Shown here: one piece after another, positions 45,221 to 55,222 of the stretch
Position numbering within the stretch: position 1 is the stretch's first letter
Layout of the letters: each line of letters starts with the position of its first letter
Made by a program: the position numbers and the translations under genes
Notes under the pieces: model-generated
Database searches by the model: none
Seen by the model: the letters and a program-made list of their open reading frames with translations, nothing else
What the model was told of the DNA's origin: nothing
From: Streptomyces sp. NBC_01476
Lineage (GTDB): Bacteria; Actinomycetota; Actinomycetes; Streptomycetales; Streptomycetaceae
NCBI RefSeq assembly: GCF_036227265.1
Contig: NZ_CP109446.1
Location: 2,918,501 to 2,982,500 of the forward strand
Direction: 5' to 3'
DNA length: 64,000 bases

Positions 45221-45727
45221 GTGCGCAACTCAGCCCCGCACTCGTCCCTGCCCTCGTCCGTACCCCCGTCCGTCACCACAGCCCAGGCGCCCGTGATCCG
45301 CCGTCCCGGCGCCGGCACCGCCCCACCGGGCCGCCGTGACACCCGGCGCCCGGCGGGCCGCCCAGGGGCCCCTGCCCGCCCGCTCCCGCCCCACATCTGG
45401 TTCGCCGGCCGCCTGCTCGACGTCCTCACCGGCCGCCGGCCGCTGACCTGCCTGGCCGGACGGGTCCGGGACGAGGCGTACCAGCGGCTGTGGGAGCTGC
45501 ACGCGGCCCGCGCGGACTGGCGCCGCCAGGTCCGCGGCCGTACCCCGTACGTGTACCGCTGCCGGTTTTTCCGCACCCCCGACGGAGCCCTGGAAGTCTC
45601 CGCCGTGGTCGCGCTCGACCAGGACGTCTTCCGGGCACTCGCCTTCCGCCTCGAACCCGGCGACGAGGAGTCGGGGCCGGGCTACGGGGACGCCCGCTGG
45701 CGCTGCACCGCGGTCGCCGCCCAGTGA
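45221..45727 (+). CDS. Rv3235-family (DUF6459) protein
   Basis: 168 residues from a GTG with GGAG ahead. The N-terminal half is Pro/Arg/Ala-rich and probably disordered. The C-terminal half (about 55-168, RLLDVLTGRRPLTCLAGRVRDEAYQRLWEL ... YVYRCRFFRTPDGALEVSAVVALD) is the conserved domain. In mycobacteria the family member also lies close to secA1, which fits the adjacent secA here. The role is unknown; a secretion link is only suggested by context. It converges on secA. Confidence 0.8.
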   Translation: MRNSAPHSSLPSSVPPSVTTAQAPVIRRPGAGTAPPGRRDTRRPAGRPGAPARPLPPHIWFAGRLLDVLTGRRPLTCLAGRVRDEAYQRLWELHAARADWRRQVRGRTPYVYRCRFFRTPDGALEVSAVVALDQDVFRALAFRLEPGDEESGPGYGDARWRCTAVAAQ

Positions 45728-45806
45728 GCCGGGGCACGGAAACGGCCCGGGACCGGACCGTGTCGGCCCGGCCCCGAGCCGGTGTTCCCGCGTCCTGCCG
45801 CCCCCG

Positions 45807-48614
45807 CTACTTCTTGCGGCGGCGTCCGCCCTTGGCCGCCCGGCGGCGCTCCGCGCGCGTCGTACCGACCTCTTCGCCGGCATCGGCACCGCCGGCGTCC
45901 ACCGAGGCGCCCTCGAACTCGCCCTCGACGACACCGCCCTCACCGTCCACCGAAGGAGCGGAGAAGTGCAGGCGGTCGGCCCGCTTGGGGGCGTCCAGGC
46001 CCTTGGCGCGGATCTCCGGACGAGCCTCCTTGATCAGCGACGGGACCGCGTCCTCGATCGCGTCGGCCACCGGCACCTCCTCGACCTGCTGCTCGACCTG
46101 GACCTCCAGGTTGAACAGGTAGCCGACGGACTCCTCCTTGATGCCGTCCATCATGGCGGTGAACATGTCGAAGCCCTCACGCTGGTACTCCACCAGCGGG
46201 TCGCGCTGCGCCATCGCGCGCAGCCCGATGCCCTCCTGGAGGTAGTCCATCTCGTAGAGGTGCTCACGCCACTTGCGGTCCAGCACCGAGAGCACCACGC
46301 GCCGCTCCAGCTCGCGCATGATCTCCTCGCCGAGCTGCTTCTCCCGCTCGGCGTACTGCTCGCTGATGTCGTCCTTGACCGACTCGGCGATGAACTCGGC
46401 GGTGATGCCGGCCCGGTCGCCGGCCGCCTCCTCCAGCTCCTCGATGGTGACCTTGGTCGGGTAGAGCTGCTTGAAAGCGCCCCACAGCCGGTCCAGGTCC
46501 CAGTCCTCGGCGAAGCCCTCGCGGGTCTCGGCGTCGATGTAGGCGTCGATGGTGTCGTTCATGAAGTGCTGCACCTGCTCCTGCAGGTCCTCGCCCTCCA
46601 GGACGCGGCGGCGCTCGCCGTAGATGACCTCGCGCTGCCGGTTGAGCACCTCGTCGTACTTCAGGACGTTCTTGCGGATCTCGAAGTTCTGCTGCTCGAC
46701 CTGCGACTGGGCCGACGCGATGGCCCGGGTGACCATCTTGTTCTCGATCGGCACGTCGTCCGGCACGTTCGCCATGGACATCACACGCTCGACCATCTGC
46801 GCCTTGAACAGGCGCATCAGGTCGTCGCCCAGCGACAGATAGAAGCGGGACTCGCCCGGGTCGCCCTGCCGGCCGCTACGGCCGCGCAGCTGGTTGTCGA
46901 TCCGGCGGGACTCGTGGCGCTCGGTGCCCAGCACATACAGGCCGCCGAGCTCCTTGACCTCTTCGAACTCGGCCTTGACGGCCGCCTCCGCGCGCTCCAG
47001 CGCCTCGGGCAGAGCCGCAGCCCACTCCTCGACGTGCTCGCCCGGGTCCAGGCCGCGCTGCCGCAGTTCCGCCTCGGCGAGGTCGTCGGGGTTACCGCCG
47101 AGCTTGATGTCGGTGCCGCGGCCGGCCATGTTGGTGGCGACGGTGACCGCGCCCTTACGGCCCGCCTGCGCCACGATCGACGCTTCACGGTCGTGCTGCT
47201 TGGCGTTCAGCACCTCGTGCGGGACACCACGCTTGGACAGCTGCGCCGACAGGTACTCGGACTTCTCCACCGAGACGGTGCCGACCAGGACCGGCTGGCC
47301 CTTCTCGTGCTTCTCCACGATGTCCTCGACCACGGCCGCGAACTTCGCCTCTTCGGTCCGGTAGATCAGGTCCGGCTTGTCCATCCGCTGCATCGGGCGG
47401 TTGGTCGGGATCGGGACCACGCCGAGCTTGTAGATCTGGTGGAACTCCGCCGCCTCGGTCATCGCCGTACCGGTCATACCGCAGAGCTTGTCGTACAGGC
47501 GGAAGAAGTTCTGCAGGGTGATCGTGGCGAGGGTCTGGTTCTCGTCCTTGATGTCCACCCCTTCCTTCGCCTCGATCGCCTGGTGCATGCCCTCGTTGTA
47601 GCGGCGGCCGGCGAGGATACGGCCGGTGTGCTCGTCGACGATCATGACTTCGCCGTCCATGACGACGTAGTCCTTGTCGTTCTTGTAGAGCTCCTTGGCC
47701 TTGATGGCGTTGTTCAGATAACCGACGAGCGGGGTGTTCACCGACTCGTAGAGGTTGTCGATGCCCAGCCAGTCCTCGACCTTGGTGACGCCCGACTCGT
47801 GGATCGCGACGGTGCGCTTCTTCTCGTCCACGTCGTAGTCGCCGGTCTCCTCCTTGCCCAGCGAGCCGGCCTCTCCGCGGTTGAGGCGCTTCACCAGGCG
47901 GGCGAAGTCGCTGTACCACTTGGTGGCCTGGTCGGCGGGACCGGAAATGATCAGCGGCGTACGGGCCTCGTCCACCAGGATCGAGTCGACCTCGTCGACG
48001 ATCGCGAAGTTGTGGCCGCGCTGGACCAGCTCGTCCTTCGACCACGCCATGTTGTCGCGCAGGTAGTCGAAACCGAACTCGTTGTTCGTGCCATAAGTGA
48101 TGTCGCAGGCGTACTGCTCGCGGCGCTCGGCCGGCGACATGTTCGCCAGGATGCAGCCGACCTCAAGGCCGAGGAACTTGTGCACCCGGCCCATCCACTC
48201 CGAGTCCCGCTCGGCGAGGTAGTCATTGACGGTGATCAGATGAACACCCTTGCCGGAAATGGCATTCAGATAAGCGGGCAGGGTGCCGACCAGGGTCTTG
48301 CCCTCGCCGGTGCGCATTTCGGCGACATAACCGAGGTGCAGCGCGGCGCCGCCCATGATCTGAACGTCGTAGTGGCGCTGTCCCAGAACGCGCTTGGCCG
48401 CCTCACGGACGGTGGCGAACGCCTCGGGAAGCAGGTCCTCCAGGGACTCGCCGCCCGCGTAACGCTCCTTGTACTCGTCCGTGAGAGCCCTCAGCTCGGC
48501 ATCGGAGAGGTCGAGAAAGTCCTCTTCGATGGAATTGACCTGGTCCGCGATGCGGTGCAGCTTGCGCAGGATCTTGCCTTCACCTGCACGCATGATCTTG
48601 CTGATGACGGACAC
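45807..48614 (-). CDS. secA: Preprotein translocase ATPase SecA
   Basis: 935 residues from a GTG start ([19 protein letters not shown]), with AAGGAG upstream. Walker A is MRTGEGKT and Walker [16 protein letters not shown]. The preprotein cross-linking domain, the second motor domain ([35 protein letters not shown]) and the helical scaffold are in order. The C-terminal tail is Glu/Gly/Ala-rich and ends in basic residues; it lacks the SecB-binding zinc motif. It drives export through SecYEG at the membrane and is essential. Confidence 0.98.
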   Translation of the reverse strand: MSVISKIMRAGEGKILRKLHRIADQVNSIEEDFLDLSDAELRALTDEYKERYAGGESLEDLLPEAFATVREAAKRVLGQRHYDVQIMGGAALHLGYVAEMRTGEGKTLVGTLPAYLNAISGKGVHLITVNDYLAERDSEWMGRVHKFLGLEVGCILANMSPAERREQYACDITYGTNNEFGFDYLRDNMAWSKDELVQRGHNFAIVDEVDSILVDEARTPLIISGPADQATKWYSDFARLVKRLNRGEAGSLGKEETGDYDVDEKKRTVAIHESGVTKVEDWLGIDNLYESVNTPLVGYLNNAIKAKELYKNDKDYVVMDGEVMIVDEHTGRILAGRRYNEGMHQAIEAKEGVDIKDENQTLATITLQNFFRLYDKLCGMTGTAMTEAAEFHQIYKLGVVPIPTNRPMQRMDKPDLIYRTEEAKFAAVVEDIVEKHEKGQPVLVGTVSVEKSEYLSAQLSKRGVPHEVLNAKQHDREASIVAQAGRKGAVTVATNMAGRGTDIKLGGNPDDLAEAELRQRGLDPGEHVEEWAAALPEALERAEAAVKAEFEEVKELGGLYVLGTERHESRRIDNQLRGRSGRQGDPGESRFYLSLGDDLMRLFKAQMVERVMSMANVPDDVPIENKMVTRAIASAQSQVEQQNFEIRKNVLKYDEVLNRQREVIYGERRRVLEGEDLQEQVQHFMNDTIDAYIDAETREGFAEDWDLDRLWGAFKQLYPTKVTIEELEEAAGDRAGITAEFIAESVKDDISEQYAEREKQLGEEIMRELERRVVLSVLDRKWREHLYEMDYLQEGIGLRAMAQRDPLVEYQREGFDMFTAMMDGIKEESVGYLFNLEVQVEQQVEEVPVADAIEDAVPSLIKEARPEIRAKGLDAPKRADRLHFSAPSVDGEGGVVEGEFEGASVDAGGADAGEEVGTTRAERRRAAKGGRRRKK

Positions 48615-48865
48615 GTAGGCTGGCTCCTTGCCGGTCGGGCCTGGCGCGGCTCCCGCGCTGGCACAGCGGGGGGTTTCTCGACTGTCTCGGACAGGGTTCG
48701 GACGGTCTCGGGCCCAGCTGCAACGGCCATCGTAAGCGAGGAGACCAGCGGGCCGGGAGGCCCGGCGGAGGCAAAACGGTTTTCCGCGGCTCCTGGGGCT
48801 CGGTGATACTCACCTGACACCCGTCGGCAGGTCCGCCTGCCTCCCGCCGGAAGGTGCGGTTCAGC

Positions 48866-49453
48866 ATGGAAACGATCACTCTGACCACCGACCGCCTGCA
48901 CCTGCGCCCGCTGGAAGCAGCCGACGCGGACGCGGTCCACGCGGCCTGTCAGGACCCCGAGATCCCGCGCTGGACGACCGTCCCCTCGCCCTACACCCGG
49001 CAGCACGCGGCGGACTTCACCGGCAGGACCGGCCCCGCCGGCTGGCGGGAGGACACCCAGTACACCTTCGGCGTCTTCACCCGGGACACCGGCGCCCTGG
49101 TCGGCTCCATGGGCCTGGTACGCCTCGCCCAGCTCGCCGCCCCCGACCACCAGGCGGAACTCGGCTACTGGACGGCGAAGGAGCAGCGCGGCAAGGGCTT
49201 CACGGTGGAAGCCGGCCGCGCGGTCTGCGGCTGGGCCTTCGCGTCGCTCGGGGTGGAACGGCTCGAGTGGTACGCCGAGGCCGGCAACGAAGCTTCCCGC
49301 GCGGTGGCACTGAAGCTGGGCTTCGTCATGGAGGGGACCATACGGTCGCGAATCCTGCACGGGGGCACCCGGCGCGACGCCTGGACCGGCTCGCTGCTGC
49401 CCTCGGACTGGGGGCTGGAGACGGCCACGGCGTACCTGCCGTACGGAAAGTAG
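48866..49453 (+). CDS. GNAT-family N-acetyltransferase (RimJ/RimL type)
   Basis: 195 residues. Residues 1-150 form a GNAT domain: TDRLHLRPLEAADADAV, the ELGYWTAKEQRGKGFTVEA acetyl-CoA pocket (RGKG loop) and RLEWYAEAGNEASRAVALKLGF. It should acetylate the N-terminus of a protein or a small amine; the substrate is unknown. It diverges from secA, with 251 bases between the start codons. Confidence 0.88.
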   Translation: METITLTTDRLHLRPLEAADADAVHAACQDPEIPRWTTVPSPYTRQHAADFTGRTGPAGWREDTQYTFGVFTRDTGALVGSMGLVRLAQLAAPDHQAELGYWTAKEQRGKGFTVEAGRAVCGWAFASLGVERLEWYAEAGNEASRAVALKLGFVMEGTIRSRILHGGTRRDAWTGSLLPSDWGLETATAYLPYGK

Positions 49454-49515
49454 CAGGCCGTCCGGATACGTGCAGGTCAGCGCGATTGTCAGTGGGCGGT
49501 TCTACGCTGTCGGGC

Positions 49516-50694
49516 ATGACGCTCCTGCCGCCGCCTCAGCTCACTTTGTCCGCCGACGAGGCCCGCAGGATCGCCCTGCGCGCCCAGGGCTTCCTCGGTG
49601 CCCCGGACCGGCGCGGCGGCACCCGCGGTGTCCTGCGGTCGCTGGGCGCGGTGCAGCTCGACACCATCTCGGTGCTGGCCAGGTCGCACGAGCTGATCCC
49701 GTACGCCCGGCTCGGCGCGGTCGGCCGTGACGCGGTCGAGCAGGCGTACTGGACGGAGAACCACGCCTTCGAGTACTGGTCCCACGCCGCCTGCATCCTC
49801 CCCATCGAGGAGTGGCCGCACTTCGCCTTCCGCCGCCGCGCCCGACGGGCCCGTGGCCACCGCTGGCACGTCCTGGCCGACGCCGAGCGCTCGGTGGACG
49901 CCGTGCTGGACCAGCTCAGGACCGAGGGCCCGCTGAACTCCACCCAGCTCGGCGGCGCCAAGAACGGCGGCCCGTGGTGGGACTGGTCCGAGACGAAGAT
50001 CGCGGTCGAGTGGCTCCTCGACACCGGTGAGGTGGTCTGCACCCAGCGGCGCGGCTGGAAGCGGATCTACGACCTCGCCGAGCGGGCCGTCCCCGGGCAG
50101 CTCCTGCACGACGACCTGGACGACGCCGAGTGCATGCGCCGGCTGGTCGCCCAGGCGGGGGCGGCGATGGGGGTGGCCACCCGGTCCGACCTCGCGGACT
50201 ACCACCGCCTCAAGGGCGAGCAGGTCACCGCGGTGATCGGCGACACCGGCCTGGTCCCGGTCGAGGTCGAGGGCTGGGGCAAGCCCGCCTGGGCGGACCC
50301 GGCGGCGCTGGCGAACGAGCCGCGCGGCCGGCACCGCACGACGCTGCTCTCCCCGTTCGACTCCCTGATCTGGGACCGTCCGCGCACCGAGCGGATCTTC
50401 GGCTTCACCCACCGGCTGGAGGCGTACACCCCGAAGGCCAAGCGGATCCACGGCTACTTCGCGATGCCGCTGCTGGCGGGCGGGAAGCTGGTCGGCCGGG
50501 TGGACCCGGCACGCGAGGGCGGCACCCTGGTCGCCCGGCAGGTGACCCTCGACGGGCCGAAGGCGGTCGCGCCCGCCGCCGACGCCATCGCCGAGGCGGC
50601 CGGCTGGGTCGGCTGCACCGAGGCTCGGGTGGAGAAGGTGCTGCCGGAGACGCTGCGGGAACCGCTGGTCACCGAGCTCAAGAGCCGGGTCTAG
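49516..50694 (+). CDS. YcaQ/AlkX-type winged-helix DNA glycosylase
   Basis: 392 residues, the HTH_42 superfamily. The motif [17 protein letters not shown] has Gln47 and Asp49, the Q-x-D pair that marks the AlkX (YcaQ) group, rather than the Q-x-Q pair of AlkZ. Family members remove bulky N7-alkylated bases and unhook DNA interstrand crosslinks. The rest of the conserved core is present ([31 protein letters not shown] ... [20 protein letters not shown]). The ATG at 49516 is chosen because homology begins there. Its stop codon overlaps that of the convergent response regulator in CTAG. Confidence 0.85.
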   Translation: MTLLPPPQLTLSADEARRIALRAQGFLGAPDRRGGTRGVLRSLGAVQLDTISVLARSHELIPYARLGAVGRDAVEQAYWTENHAFEYWSHAACILPIEEWPHFAFRRRARRARGHRWHVLADAERSVDAVLDQLRTEGPLNSTQLGGAKNGGPWWDWSETKIAVEWLLDTGEVVCTQRRGWKRIYDLAERAVPGQLLHDDLDDAECMRRLVAQAGAAMGVATRSDLADYHRLKGEQVTAVIGDTGLVPVEVEGWGKPAWADPAALANEPRGRHRTTLLSPFDSLIWDRPRTERIFGFTHRLEAYTPKAKRIHGYFAMPLLAGGKLVGRVDPAREGGTLVARQVTLDGPKAVAPAADAIAEAAGWVGCTEARVEKVLPETLREPLVTELKSRV

Positions 50695-51431
50695 CGGATT
50701 TCCAGGATCTTCTCGCGCATCGCGTAGACCACGGCCTCCATCCGGGAGTGCAGCTGCAGCTTCTCCAGGATGTTGCGGACGTGGTTCTTCACGGTGTTCT
50801 CGCTGATGAAGAGCTGCTTGGCGATGTCCCGGTTGTTGAGGCCGGTCGCCACCAGCTTGAGCACCTCGAGCTCCCGGTCGGTGAGCTTCGGCGCGGGCAC
50901 CAGCCGCCGCTCGTCCGTGCGCTGGATCATCGACTTGAACTCGGTGAGCAGCTTCGACGCCATCGAGGGGCTGATCTGCGACTGTCCGTCGGCGACCGCC
51001 CGGATCGCGGTCGCCACCTCGTCGGTCGAGATCTCCTTGAGGAGATAGCCCGTCGCCCCGGCCTTGATCGCCTCGTAGAGGTCCGCTTCCTCGTCGCTTA
51101 TGGTCAGCATGATGATCTTGGCGCTGGGTGCCACCTCCTTGATCGAGGTGCACGCCTCGATCCCGCCCCGCCGCGGCATCCGGACATCCATCAGCACGAT
51201 GTCGGGCAGCAGATCGGCGGCCTTCTCCACCGCCTCCGCCCCGTCACCGGCCTCACCGATGACCTGGATGTCCTCCTCCTGCGCGAGAACGATCTCCAGC
51301 CCCCGCCGGAACAGCGCATGATCATCGACCACCAGCACCCGGATCGGTTCGGCGCGGGCCGGGCTCACGGGCGGATCGTCATAGGGGGCCGGGCCGCGCG
51401 CACCGGGAGCCCCCTGGTCGAAGTCCGGCAT
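50691..51431 (-). CDS. NarL/LuxR-family response regulator
   Basis: 246 residues. The receiver domain (about 30-145) has acidic DD (36-37), phospho-acceptor Asp82 (IVLMDVRMP) and Lys in TGYLLKEIS. The LuxR HTH (about 183-240) is [41 protein letters not shown] 29-residue Pro/Ala/Asp-rich N-terminal extension precedes the receiver. No histidine kinase gene is adjacent, so it is an orphan regulator here. ATG at 51431 has GAGGGG upstream. hpf follows upstream on the same strand, separated by a terminator. Confidence 0.92.
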   Translation of the reverse strand: MPDFDQGAPGARGPAPYDDPPVSPARAEPIRVLVVDDHALFRRGLEIVLAQEEDIQVIGEAGDGAEAVEKAADLLPDIVLMDVRMPRRGGIEACTSIKEVAPSAKIIMLTISDEEADLYEAIKAGATGYLLKEISTDEVATAIRAVADGQSQISPSMASKLLTEFKSMIQRTDERRLVPAPKLTDRELEVLKLVATGLNNRDIAKQLFISENTVKNHVRNILEKLQLHSRMEAVVYAMREKILEIR

Positions 51432-51492
51432 CAGATCTTCCCCCTCGGACCGGAGTTGGGCACGGGTCCAGCATTTCACGTCCCCGCACGGT

Positions 51493-51521
51493 GGTGCCCC
51501 CAGGACGTTCCCGGGGGCACC
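51493..51521 (-). terminator. Hairpin terminator of hpf
   Basis: GGTGCCCCC / GGGGGCACC with an 11-base loop, 20 bases past the hpf stop codon on the minus strand. Confidence 0.7.
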
Positions 51522-51541
51522 GACTGCCGCTCGTCTGCCGG

Positions 51542-52237
51542 TCAGACGTGATGGTTGTTCAGCGCGTCCCCGGCCCCGCCCGGCGCCGCGCTCCCCGCCT
51601 CGTCGGCGTTCAGGTGGATCACCCCGTAGTCGTACCCGTGCCGGCGGTAGACGACGCTCGGCTGCTTCGTCTCACTGTCCACGAACAGGTAGAAGTCGTG
51701 CCCGACCAGCTCCATCTCGTACAGCGCCTGGTCGAGCGCCATCGGGCCGGCCACATGCGTCTTCTCCCGGACCACCAGCGGCCCCTCGCCGCGTACCTCC
51801 AGCGGACCCATCCTGGTCGTCGGCACACCGTCGCTGGCGGCACGGCTGGCGATGAGCCCGCCGTTGCCGTTCAGTGTGGCGGCCTCCGGCACACTCGCCG
51901 GCACATCCGCGGCCGGCGTCCTGCCCTGTCCCCGTCGGGTGTGGCGCTTGCTCGCGGCCTTCCGCAGCCGCGCCTCCAGCTTCGTCACGGCGGCGTCCAG
52001 AGCCGCGTACGGGTCGGCCGCTGCCGCTTCGGCACGGACGACGGGCCCGCGGGTGTTCAGCGTGATCTCCACGCGGTCGGCGTGGTCCGCCTGCCGCGGG
52101 TTGAGCTCTTTGGACACCTCGACGTCGAGGCTGATCACCTTGCCGTCGAGCTTCTGGATCTTGTCCAGCTTCTCGGCCACATGCTTGCGGAACCTCTCGG
52201 GCACCTCGGTCTTGCGGCCTTTGACGACGATGTCCAC
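51542..52237 (-). CDS. hpf: Ribosome hibernation promoting factor, long form
   Basis: 231 residues from a GTG with GGAACGGAG upstream. The N-terminal ribosome-binding domain ([27 protein letters not shown]) covers about 1-100. A basic Ala/Thr-rich linker follows. The C-terminal dimerisation domain ([36 protein letters not shown]) is present, so this is the long type that forms 100S ribosome dimers in resting cells. Related genes are growth-phase or stress induced; no clear stress promoter could be assigned upstream. Confidence 0.95.
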   Translation of the reverse strand: MDIVVKGRKTEVPERFRKHVAEKLDKIQKLDGKVISLDVEVSKELNPRQADHADRVEITLNTRGPVVRAEAAAADPYAALDAAVTKLEARLRKAASKRHTRRGQGRTPAADVPASVPEAATLNGNGGLIASRAASDGVPTTRMGPLEVRGEGPLVVREKTHVAGPMALDQALYEMELVGHDFYLFVDSETKQPSVVYRRHGYDYGVIHLNADEAGSAAPGGAGDALNNHHV

Positions 52238-52511
52238 GCAGAACTCCGTTCCGGACCGCTCCCGCCACGCGGAGGCAGTCCCTTTCCTGAGGCCGGGACG
52301 GGTCCGAGACCTGTCCGGCGCTGCGTCGGCTGCTGCCTCGCCGCCCGGGGCCTCCGGGATGCGAAGCCGCGGCTTTCACCTCCTCCTGCCCCGCTGGGAA
52401 GATCAACACCCCGATAGGGCCGCTTCCCTCTACCCCGAACATAGACCCGGAGAGTGGAGGTCGGCATCCCCAACGACAGGGGTACCTCGTTCGAATGATT
52501 CCCCCTCCCCG

Positions 52512-53267
52512 CTACCTCGGGTCATGTGCGTCCGAGCGGCTGCCCGCGCGCGTGTCCGAACCACCTGCCGGGCCTGTGTCCGAACGGATCTCCGGATCGT
52601 GCGGCCCCGCCACCACCGCCGCCCCGGCCACCCGTCCGCCGGCCGCCGCCACCGCGCCCGCCGCGACGGCCAGCGAGGCACCGGTGGTCATCAGGTCGTC
52701 GACCAGGACCACCGCCGCGGTGGTGAGCAGCGGGGCCCGGCTCCCGACCGCCACAAGGGCACCGGACAGATTGGCCAGCCGCTCGGCCGACGTCAGTCCG
52801 GCCTGGTCGGCGACCGGCCGCCGCTGCCGCAGCGCGGCCACCGCCCTGGCCGGGACGCCTCCCCCGCGCAGCTCCCGGGCCGCCGCGCGGGCCATCCGCG
52901 CGGTGGCGTCGTGCCCTCGCTGGGCCACCGCCCGCCGGGCCGAGGGCACCGGCACCAGCAGGAGCGGTCCGGCAGCGCCCACCCGCCGTACCGCCGCGGC
53001 CAGTGCGCCGCCGAGCGGCCGTGCCAGTCCCAGCGCACCCCGTTCCTTGTGCGCCAGAACCACGGCCCGCACCTCGTCGCCGTACCGTCCGGCCGCGTAG
53101 ACCGGTGGCAGTCCGGGCGGCTCCGGGGACGGCCGTACCCGCCGTACCGAGGCCGCCCCGCCCAGCAGCCCCGTGCACCGCTCGCACAACTCCGTCCGCG
53201 GCAGCCCGCACCCCGCGCAGTCCACCGGCAGTACCAGCCCGGTGATCTCCTGCCACCAGCCCCGCAT
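52512..53267 (-). CDS. ComF-family phosphoribosyltransferase-like protein
   Basis: 251 residues. An N-terminal zinc-binding cluster (CAGCGLPRTELCERC) is followed by a PRTase-like fold with the PRPP loop VVLVDDLMTTGAS. ComF proteins assist DNA uptake in competent bacteria; in actinomycetes the role is unknown. It lies between lpqB (105 bases upstream) and hpf, as in Streptomyces. The C-terminus (about 225-251) is a low-complexity tail. Confidence 0.85.
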   Translation of the reverse strand: MRGWWQEITGLVLPVDCAGCGLPRTELCERCTGLLGGAASVRRVRPSPEPPGLPPVYAAGRYGDEVRAVVLAHKERGALGLARPLGGALAAAVRRVGAAGPLLLVPVPSARRAVAQRGHDATARMARAAARELRGGGVPARAVAALRQRRPVADQAGLTSAERLANLSGALVAVGSRAPLLTTAAVVLVDDLMTTGASLAVAAGAVAAAGGRVAGAAVVAGPHDPEIRSDTGPAGGSDTRAGSRSDAHDPR

Positions 53268-53371
53268 GACTCAACTGTGCGGTCCGGATCGCACGCGCCG
53301 CCAGTCACTCTTTCGAGGGCTGTGGAAAACTCCGGGCGAACGGACTCCGCCGACCGCCGAAGAAGCAGGGT

Positions 53372-55222
53372 TCAGCCCGGGTAGACGGGACCGCTGCCCT
53401 TCGGATTGACCTGCTTCCAGTTCGCTTCCGCGGGCAGCCGGTAGACCCGGCCGTTGTAGGACGCCAGCAGCGGCTTGTCCTCGATCTCCGAGGCCGCCAC
53501 GGACGCCGCCTCGTTTATCCCCTCCAGGGCGGGCGCCGCAGAACCGTCGGTGTTCATGTACTGGATCTGCTGCACACCACCGGTCTCGCTGCCCAGCACC
53601 ACCAGGCGGCTGACGCCTGCCCAGGACACCGAGGTGACCTTCTCCCCGACGGGGGTGAGGGTGCGCAGTCCCGTCACCGTGAAAGCGTCCGGATCCTTGG
53701 CCGTGCCCCGCTGGATCCTGCCGAGCTGGAGCGTGGAGTCGCCGCCCTGCCGCACGATCAGCGCGATCCGCACCCCGTCGGAGGAGACGCGGAGCGATTC
53801 CACCCGCCCCAGCAGACCGGGTACCGACACCTCATGCGGCTGCCCGGCGCCGCCCCGCAGCATCAGCAGCTGCGAATTCTGCGGATCACGGTCCGCCACC
53901 CACAGGTCGCCGAGGCCGTCCCAGCTGGGAGCGCTCAGACCGTTCTTCGAGTCCGTCGCCTCGCTTCTGACCAGCGGCGAGGCGAACTGTCCCGGGATGG
54001 TCAGCGACCCGACCACCAGTTCCCGTCCGCTCGCCCGCACGCCCGCGGCCACCAGCTCGTCGCGGCGGATCGCCACCGAGGTCAGACCGGCCTTGTCCGC
54101 ACCGAAGGGCCCCGGCACCGGTGCCGCCGTCAGGCCCGTCTCGGGCAGCGCCAGCAGCTTGTGGTCGGCCGAGATGTAGTACTGCCGCGTCGCGTTCCCG
54201 GCCAGGTTCTCCGGGCCGTAACTCTGCATGTCACCGCTGAGCGCACTGCAGAGCCTGCTCCCGTCCGCCCGCTGCACCTGCACGGCGGAGAGCTGCGCCG
54301 ACGCCTGGGCCTGGACCGTGGCGAACAGCTGCGCGCCCAGCAGGACGCAGCGCTGCGCGGTCATATGGTCCGCGCTGCGGTCCAGCCGCACCCGCAGATG
54401 CTGGGAGTCGTCGAGAGTGACGCCGTGGTCCGCCGCCTTGGCATACAGCCGGGCACCGGCCGGCGCCGCACTGGTCACCGCGGGCTTCAGCCAGTCGGTC
54501 GGGCCGTCGAGCAGCGCCGAGACGGTGGAGACCAGCGACGGGGTGGAGAGCAGGGGGTCGTTCTCGTCCCGCAGATAGACCGGATCGGCGACCAGGGTGC
54601 GCCGGGCGATGCCGTCACGGTCGGCGTCCGGCCCGAGGTTGGCGAAGTAGTACATGTTCGCCGGGTGGTAGAGCCGGTCGAAGTCCAGCTCGGAGAGCAC
54701 GAGGCCGTCGGCGAGCCCGTCGATCCGCCACTCGTTGTGCTCCCTGACGAGGTGGAAGCTCGCCCGGAAAGCACCGCGGGCCGGCTCGTAGGCGTGCTTG
54801 GAGTCCACCATGGCCGACTTCGTCCCGGTCAGGTCGACCGTCGTGTAGCCGTCCTTGCGGCTGGTGCCGGTGCTGTCGTCGGCCACCGGGACCAGGCTCC
54901 CGGAGTACACGGTGATCTGCTGGAACGGGTTCCAGTGCGCGGCCAGGCCCTTGGTGAGGTACTTCTTCGCCGTCGCGAAGTCGGTCTCGGAGCTGGTCGT
55001 CGCCTCCAGGAAACCGTTGACGATCTGCGAGGCCGCCTCGCCCGGGAGCGGCGCGAACGGATAGACCCGCACCTGCGTGTCGGCGTCCGCACGCTGCCCG
55101 TCACCGGCCTTGCGCACCTCGCCGCTGCTGGGCATCGACGCACAGCCGGCCAGCAGCAGCGCGGCAGTCGCCGGCAGCGCGACCCTGCGCAGGCGCCGTC
55201 CCAGGCCCCCCTTCGCAGCCAT
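53372..55222 (-). CDS. lpqB: Lipoprotein LpqB, MtrB accessory protein
   Basis: 616 residues. Lipobox LLLAGC (Cys27) anchors it to the outer face of the membrane. A GerMN domain (about 60-300) and a C-terminal beta-propeller-like part (about 330-600) follow. In mycobacteria and Streptomyces it binds MtrB and affects MtrA phosphorylation, antibiotic sensitivity and morphology. Its ATG overlaps the mtrB stop codon (ATGA), giving translational coupling and confirming the operon. Confidence 0.95.
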   Translation of the reverse strand: MAAKGGLGRRLRRVALPATAALLLAGCASMPSSGEVRKAGDGQRADADTQVRVYPFAPLPGEAASQIVNGFLEATTSSETDFATAKKYLTKGLAAHWNPFQQITVYSGSLVPVADDSTGTSRKDGYTTVDLTGTKSAMVDSKHAYEPARGAFRASFHLVREHNEWRIDGLADGLVLSELDFDRLYHPANMYYFANLGPDADRDGIARRTLVADPVYLRDENDPLLSTPSLVSTVSALLDGPTDWLKPAVTSAAPAGARLYAKAADHGVTLDDSQHLRVRLDRSADHMTAQRCVLLGAQLFATVQAQASAQLSAVQVQRADGSRLCSALSGDMQSYGPENLAGNATRQYYISADHKLLALPETGLTAAPVPGPFGADKAGLTSVAIRRDELVAAGVRASGRELVVGSLTIPGQFASPLVRSEATDSKNGLSAPSWDGLGDLWVADRDPQNSQLLMLRGGAGQPHEVSVPGLLGRVESLRVSSDGVRIALIVRQGGDSTLQLGRIQRGTAKDPDAFTVTGLRTLTPVGEKVTSVSWAGVSRLVVLGSETGGVQQIQYMNTDGSAAPALEGINEAASVAASEIEDKPLLASYNGRVYRLPAEANWKQVNPKGSGPVYPG

